This document shows positions 60,434 to 64,000 of a stretch of 64,000 bases of DNA, piece after piece. Origin of the DNA: Chitinophaga flava. GTDB taxonomy: Bacteria > Bacteroidota > Bacteroidia > Chitinophagales > Chitinophagaceae. How positions within the stretch are numbered: the first letter of the stretch is position 1; each line of letters begins with the position of its first letter. The notes below the pieces were generated by a model, which did no database searches, was not told the origin of the DNA, and saw only the letters and a list, made by a program, of their open reading frames with translations. The DNA is taken from contig NZ_QFFJ01000001.1 in the NCBI RefSeq assembly GCF_003308995.1, positions 3,720,001 through 3,784,000 of the forward strand, read 5' to 3'. Both the position numbers and the translations under genes were made by a program.

Positions 60434-60505
60434 GTTATTTAGGCATTTGATTATTATTCGCTCCAGTCAAATGCCTAAATAACTAAATACCTAAATAACT
60501 AAATA
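60434..60505. repeat. Inverted repeat with tandem CCTAAATAACTAAATA units
   Basis: GTTATTTAGGCATTTGA (60434-60450) and TCAAATGCCTAAATAAC (60467-60483) form a perfect 17-bp stem. The 16-bp unit CCTAAATAACTAAATA occurs twice in a row at 60474-60489 and 60490-60505, reaching the DUF502 stop codon. It may be a terminator combined with a slippage tract. Confidence 0.6.
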
Positions 60506-61107
60506 TTTGTTACTCCTCCGCTTACGGCAAACTTCATCGCTTCGCCGGCAGATATGTTTTCCAGCGGTTTCACCCGCTCCTTCGGAACAATAAATACTTT
60601 ACCGGTAATAGCATATGCATGTGGTACATATACGGCCATGTATCCTTCCATACCCAGACTGCTCACGTCTGTCTGCGTGATGAATCCCATCTCCCACACA
60701 TCAATCCCGTAAATCTGCACCAGCACAGGATGATCAAATTTTTTCTTCTCACCCACAAATGCATCAAATACATCTTTGATGGAAGTATAAATGTACTTGA
60801 TAAAAGGTGTACGCTCCAGCAGATGATCAAACAAATCGAAGATCCTCCCTATAATAAAAGAGGAACTCAGATATCCCACTACTACGACCAGTATCAGTAC
60901 CAGCGCAAAACCTACCCCCTTGTATTTCAGAAAGCTATAGGAGCCGTTAGCAGGAATGATCTCCTTCGGAATAATATTATCAATCGTAACAAACGCCCAG
61001 TATAATGTTAGTGCAGTGATCCCGATAGGGGCCAGTATCAGCAGGCCCTGAAAGAAATACCGCAACAAACGGGACGCAAACACTTTAAACTTGAGTTTCG
61101 GTGACAT
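60499..61107 (-). CDS. DUF502 family membrane protein
   Basis: 202 residues with two transmembrane helices (about 15-38 and 65-88). FFQGLLILAPIGITALTLYWAF and ERTPFIKYIYTSIKDVFDAFVG are DUF502 signatures, and VYVPHAYAITGKVFIVPKERV is the conserved C-terminal strand. The family's role is unknown. The gene ends within a tandem repeat tract. Confidence 0.92.
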   Translation of the reverse strand: MSPKLKFKVFASRLLRYFFQGLLILAPIGITALTLYWAFVTIDNIIPKEIIPANGSYSFLKYKGVGFALVLILVVVVGYLSSSFIIGRIFDLFDHLLERTPFIKYIYTSIKDVFDAFVGEKKKFDHPVLVQIYGIDVWEMGFITQTDVSSLGMEGYMAVYVPHAYAITGKVFIVPKERVKPLENISAGEAMKFAVSGGVTNI

Positions 61108-61217
61108 GGTAAAAGGAATGAAGGCACAAAATTATACAAATAAGCGGAAGATTGTTATCCTGTTTCGTGACCCCTTTTGCCGGAAAACAGATGTTGCCAC
61201 ATATAAAAAATAATTAC

Positions 61218-61255
61218 TGGAAACTTTGGAAGTTTAAAAAGTTTCCATAGTTTTG
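61218..61255 (+). promoter_or_regulatory. tetR promoter and TetR-type operator
   Basis: TGGAAACTTT (61218-61227) and AAAGTTTCCA (61238-61247) form a 10-bp dyad; inside it AAACTT and AAGTTT repeat as further half-sites. TTTG at 61225-61228 and TAGTTTTG at 61248-61255 are separated by exactly 19 bp, a canonical Bacteroidota -33/-7 promoter lying over the operator. Confidence 0.65.
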
Positions 61256-61289
61256 TTCTGCATTCAAAGCCTGTTAAAGCACTAGCCTT

Positions 61290-61901
61290 ATGGAAACGCA
61301 GGAACGTATTATGGACACGGCTTTCAGCCTGTTTCGTCAATATGGCACCCGGTCTATCACCATGGATGACATAGCCGAAAGGATGGGCATCTCCAAAAAG
61401 ACTCTATATGCCCATTTTATGGATAAAGACGATCTGGTCTTTCAGGCCATCACCCGCTTTATCAACATCGTCGGCCAGGAATGTCTGACAGACCGCGAAA
61501 AATCAGCCGATGCTATCCAGGAATTATTCCTTGTCATGGAAATGCTGGACAGACGACTGCGAAACATGAACCCCGTGATCCTGCTCGACCTGCAAAAGTT
61601 CCACGCCCGGGCATATCAGGTTTTTCTCGACTATCAGAACAATTCACTGACCAGCATGATCCGCGAAAATCTGGAACGCGGCATCCAGGAAGGACTCTAC
61701 AGACCGGACCTCGACATCAGAATATTAACACAATACCGCGTATACGGCTGCATGCTCAGCTTCCAGCCGGAAACGTTCCCTGGCAACTCAGATATGACAA
61801 GGGTGCAGAAAGTATTGCTGGAGAATTACCTGTACGGAGTAGCATCCGCCAAAGGTTTTAAGCTTATAGAAAAATACAAACAACTATCGCTAAACATATA
61901 A
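61290..61901 (+). CDS. TetR family transcriptional regulator
   Basis: 203 residues. The N-terminal helix-turn-helix (about 1-55) is clear: METQERIMDTAFSLFRQYG, then ITMDDIAERMGISKKTLYAHFMDKDDLV. The C-terminal part is helical with no specific ligand signature. It precedes the TolC and RND adaptor genes by 4 bp and is the likely repressor of that efflux operon and of itself. Confidence 0.95.
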   Translation: METQERIMDTAFSLFRQYGTRSITMDDIAERMGISKKTLYAHFMDKDDLVFQAITRFINIVGQECLTDREKSADAIQELFLVMEMLDRRLRNMNPVILLDLQKFHARAYQVFLDYQNNSLTSMIRENLERGIQEGLYRPDLDIRILTQYRVYGCMLSFQPETFPGNSDMTRVQKVLLENYLYGVASAKGFKLIEKYKQLSLNI

Positions 61902-61905
61902 TACT

Positions 61906-63261
61906 ATGCAACTATTCAAAAGGCTCACCGGCATGGCTTCCATGGTGGGACTGTTGGCCCTGGCCCTCTCTGCCGGCGCCCAGACAGTTTCACAGGAGCC
62001 CATACGGCTGTCTGCCAAAGAAGCTGTAGACTACGCCCTGGCTAACCAGTCGGCCGTTAAAACGGCCAAACTGGACCAGCTGATCCAGCTGGCCAAAAAC
62101 AAGGAAGTCAGCGGTCTGGCACTGCCTAATGTAGCTGGTACCGGGCAATACCAGTACAACCCGATCATTCAGAAACAGATGTTTAACATGAAGAACTTTG
62201 GCGCTCCCAAAGATTCCTTCACCGTAGTGTCTTTCCAGCTCCCCCAAAACCTCATGGGTGAAGTAAGACTCACACAAACCCTCTTCGATCCCAGTGTACT
62301 CGTTGCCCTCCAGGCCCGTAAAACACTGGAAGAACTTGTTGCCCAGAATGTTACCAAATCACAGATCGATGTGAAAGCCAGCGTGTATAAAGCCTATTAC
62401 AATGTGCTGTCTGCCAACAAAGCGCTTTCTATCCTCTCCAACAATATCAACACACTGGAAAAACTGCTCAGCGATACCAGAGAAATATATAAAAACGGTC
62501 TCGTGGAAAAACTTGATGTAGACAGGATGGTAGTGCAATTCACCAACCTCCAGACAGAACAGACCAAACTCCGTAATCTCATCGAGCTCGGCACAGCAGC
62601 CCTCAAATATCAGATGGGCATGCCTCTGCAACAGCCTATAACGTTAACGGATACACTCTCAACCGAAAGGATCGCTGAAAACATCACTGATATAGATAAA
62701 TTCGACTACTCACAACGGATCGAATACCAGTTGCTCCAGTCACAGAAAAAAGCCAATGAATACGATCTGAAAAGATATCGTATGAAAGCGTTGCCTTCTC
62801 TGCAACTATTCGCCGCCACCGGCGCCATGCGCGGCAGCGACAGATTCGACTACCTGCAAAACCAGATGTGGTACGGTTATATCAACACCGGTCTTAATCT
62901 CTCCGTTCCCATCTTCAGCGGTATGCAACGCAGAAGACAGGTTGATCAGGCACTCCTCGCCGTGAAAAAAAGTGAAGTGGCCATCGAAAATGCCAAACTG
63001 GGCATAGATCTCGAAAGAGAACAATCTGCCTCCACTTTTCGCAATAATGTGCTCACGCTCGAGGCGCAGGAAAAAAACATGAAACTCGCAGAAGATGTGC
63101 ACAACACCACCCAGATCAAATACCGGGAAGGCGTGGGGTCCAGCCTGGAAATGACTACTGCCGAAAATGATCTGCTGACCGCACAGAACAATTATTTCTC
63201 CGCACTGTACAACGCCATCGTGGCCAGGATCGACCTGCTGAAAGCTTCTGGCAAATTATAG
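61906..63261 (+). CDS. TolC family outer membrane efflux protein
   Basis: 451 residues with a signal peptide (about 1-26, ending SAGAQ). Long helical OEP repeats are visible: LSAKEAVDYALANQSAVKTAKLDQL opens the first and LNLSVPIFSGMQRRRQVDQALLAV the second. It follows tetR directly and precedes the RND adaptor by 38 bp. It would be the outer membrane channel of a TetR-controlled RND pump. Confidence 0.93.
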   Translation: MQLFKRLTGMASMVGLLALALSAGAQTVSQEPIRLSAKEAVDYALANQSAVKTAKLDQLIQLAKNKEVSGLALPNVAGTGQYQYNPIIQKQMFNMKNFGAPKDSFTVVSFQLPQNLMGEVRLTQTLFDPSVLVALQARKTLEELVAQNVTKSQIDVKASVYKAYYNVLSANKALSILSNNINTLEKLLSDTREIYKNGLVEKLDVDRMVVQFTNLQTEQTKLRNLIELGTAALKYQMGMPLQQPITLTDTLSTERIAENITDIDKFDYSQRIEYQLLQSQKKANEYDLKRYRMKALPSLQLFAATGAMRGSDRFDYLQNQMWYGYINTGLNLSVPIFSGMQRRRQVDQALLAVKKSEVAIENAKLGIDLEREQSASTFRNNVLTLEAQEKNMKLAEDVHNTTQIKYREGVGSSLEMTTAENDLLTAQNNYFSALYNAIVARIDLLKASGKL

Positions 63262-63299
63262 TGTAAACCCATTTTTAATCACCTTTCACTACTAATAAT

Positions 63300-64000
63300 A
63301 TGAACAAAAGATATGCTTTCATGGTCCCTGCGCTCGCTGTCATCATTGCTGCCTGCGGTGGCGGAGGCAATAAAGCCCAGCAACTGGAAAAAATGAAACA
63401 GGAAAGGGCTGCACTCGATTCCAAAATTGCTGCTCTGGAAAAGGAAGTCGGTAAGAAAGACACCGTAGAAAGAATGAAAGATGTGACCGTTGCCGAATTA
63501 AGAGATACTTTGTTTGAACACTATATAGATGTACAGGGCAGTGTAGATGCCCGCGAAAACGTAAACGTTTCCGCCCGCGTACCCGGTGTGATCACCGCTA
63601 TCCATGTAAAAGAAGGACAACACGTGGCTCAGGGCCAGACACTGGCACAGGTTGATGATCAGGTTCTGAAAGCCAATATGGCCGAACTCCGCACCCAGAT
63701 GGACCTCGCCAACACCCTCTTCGAAAAGCAGAAAAATCTCTGGTCTCAGAAAATAGGCTCTGAAGTACAATACCTCAACGCCAAAAATCAGAAAGAAGCA
63801 CTCGATAGAAAAATGGCCACCCTCCAGGACCAGCTGGCACAAATGCGTATCATCGCACCTATCAGCGGTACGGTAGACGCAGTAATCGCCAAAGTGGGCG
63901 ACAACGCTGCTCCCGGTGCTCCCGCCTTCCGCGTGGTAAATGCCAATAACCTGAAAGTGATGGCTAACGTAGCAGAAGCCTATGCCGGCCTCCTCAAAAC
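63300..64000 (+). CDS. RND efflux periplasmic adaptor, 3' end missing
   Basis: The reading frame starts ATG at 63300 and is open to the window end, so the gene is partial. The N-terminus is a lipoprotein signal (VIIAAC, Cys19), then a coiled-coil segment (LEKMKQERAALDSKIAALEKEVG), then the lipoyl half (NVNVSARVPGVITAIHVKEGQHVAQGQTLA) and a helical hairpin. QMRIIAPISGTVDAVIAKVGDNAAPG is the second lipoyl half. An RND pump gene is expected just downstream, outside the window. Confidence 0.92.
   Translation, partial: MNKRYAFMVPALAVIIAACGGGGNKAQQLEKMKQERAALDSKIAALEKEVGKKDTVERMKDVTVAELRDTLFEHYIDVQGSVDARENVNVSARVPGVITAIHVKEGQHVAQGQTLAQVDDQVLKANMAELRTQMDLANTLFEKQKNLWSQKIGSEVQYLNAKNQKEALDRKMATLQDQLAQMRIIAPISGTVDAVIAKVGDNAAPGAPAFRVVNANNLKVMANVAEAYAGLLK

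Overview
The window is chromosomal DNA of a Bacteroidota bacterium, most likely Chitinophaga or a close relative (Chitinophagaceae). The signs are a SusC/SusD pair, TonB-dependent receptors with a CarboxypepD_reg plug extension, a BtuG-like B12 lipoprotein, DUF5690, DUF6580, DUF3667-like and DUF983 proteins, and -7 promoter elements of the TAnnTTTG type. Most genes are moderately GC rich. The sugar-modification genes at 1144-2884 and 4926-5714 look clearly richer in A+T. I found no rRNA, CRISPR array, intact insertion sequence or prophage. Two tRNA-Arg genes are present.

Layout. 1-5714: a truncated aldo/keto reductase, a glycosyltransferase, a methyltransferase, two membrane-anchored proteins with a conserved four-cysteine N-terminus, and an SGNH hydrolase. 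5994-13733: tRNA-Arg(CCG), MarC, an XRE-cupin regulator, a susC-susD uptake pair and a DUF5690 transporter. 13799-21113 (minus strand): tatA, then a vitamin B12 locus in transcription order btuB, DUF6580, BtuG-like lipoprotein, cobU, cobT, cobS, cobC, which together would bind cobalamin at the surface, import it and rebuild the lower ligand loop. 21185-24880: a TPR protein, an EamA exporter, and a fosmidomycin-resistance-type MFS pump with its GntR regulator. 25030-29810: fatty acid hydroxylase, S9 peptidase, AraC regulator, DUF983 protein.

29957-34515 is a complete TolC-MacA-MacB type efflux operon (outer membrane factor, adaptor, ATPase, permease). 34616-40683 holds small secreted or regulatory genes: a third four-cysteine protein, a SnoaL-like protein, two AraC regulators, SMI1/KNR4, a very acidic 96-residue protein and DoxX. 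40696-43078 has a Na+/H+ antiporter and a CarbopepD protein. 43145-48509 is a glycosyltransferase cluster of six genes, one of them (46915) on the opposite strand. 48609-50535 is an accessory-looking patch: an internally duplicated protein, a tiny secreted chitin-binding-like protein, a decayed membrane gene and GGGGTAAGG repeats beside tRNA-Arg(CCT).

50594-61107 carries metabolic genes: acyl-CoA synthetase, 2TM protein, YceI, PaaN, TPR protein, DUF1015, SerC, zinc-dependent phospholipase C-like protein and DUF502. 61290-64000 begins a TetR-TolC-RND adaptor efflux operon that runs off the window.

The most interesting signals are regulatory and structural. The susC and DUF5690 promoters share tandem CTTAAC boxes, 22 bp apart and the same 31 bp from the -7 TTTG, as expected of LytTR response-regulator sites. 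A near-identical GntR operator lies before both gntR and its neighbouring pump gene. A long hairpin lies inside the B12 locus. The four-cysteine protein family keeps its cysteine spacing exactly in three copies. Several palindromic repeat families are scattered between genes.
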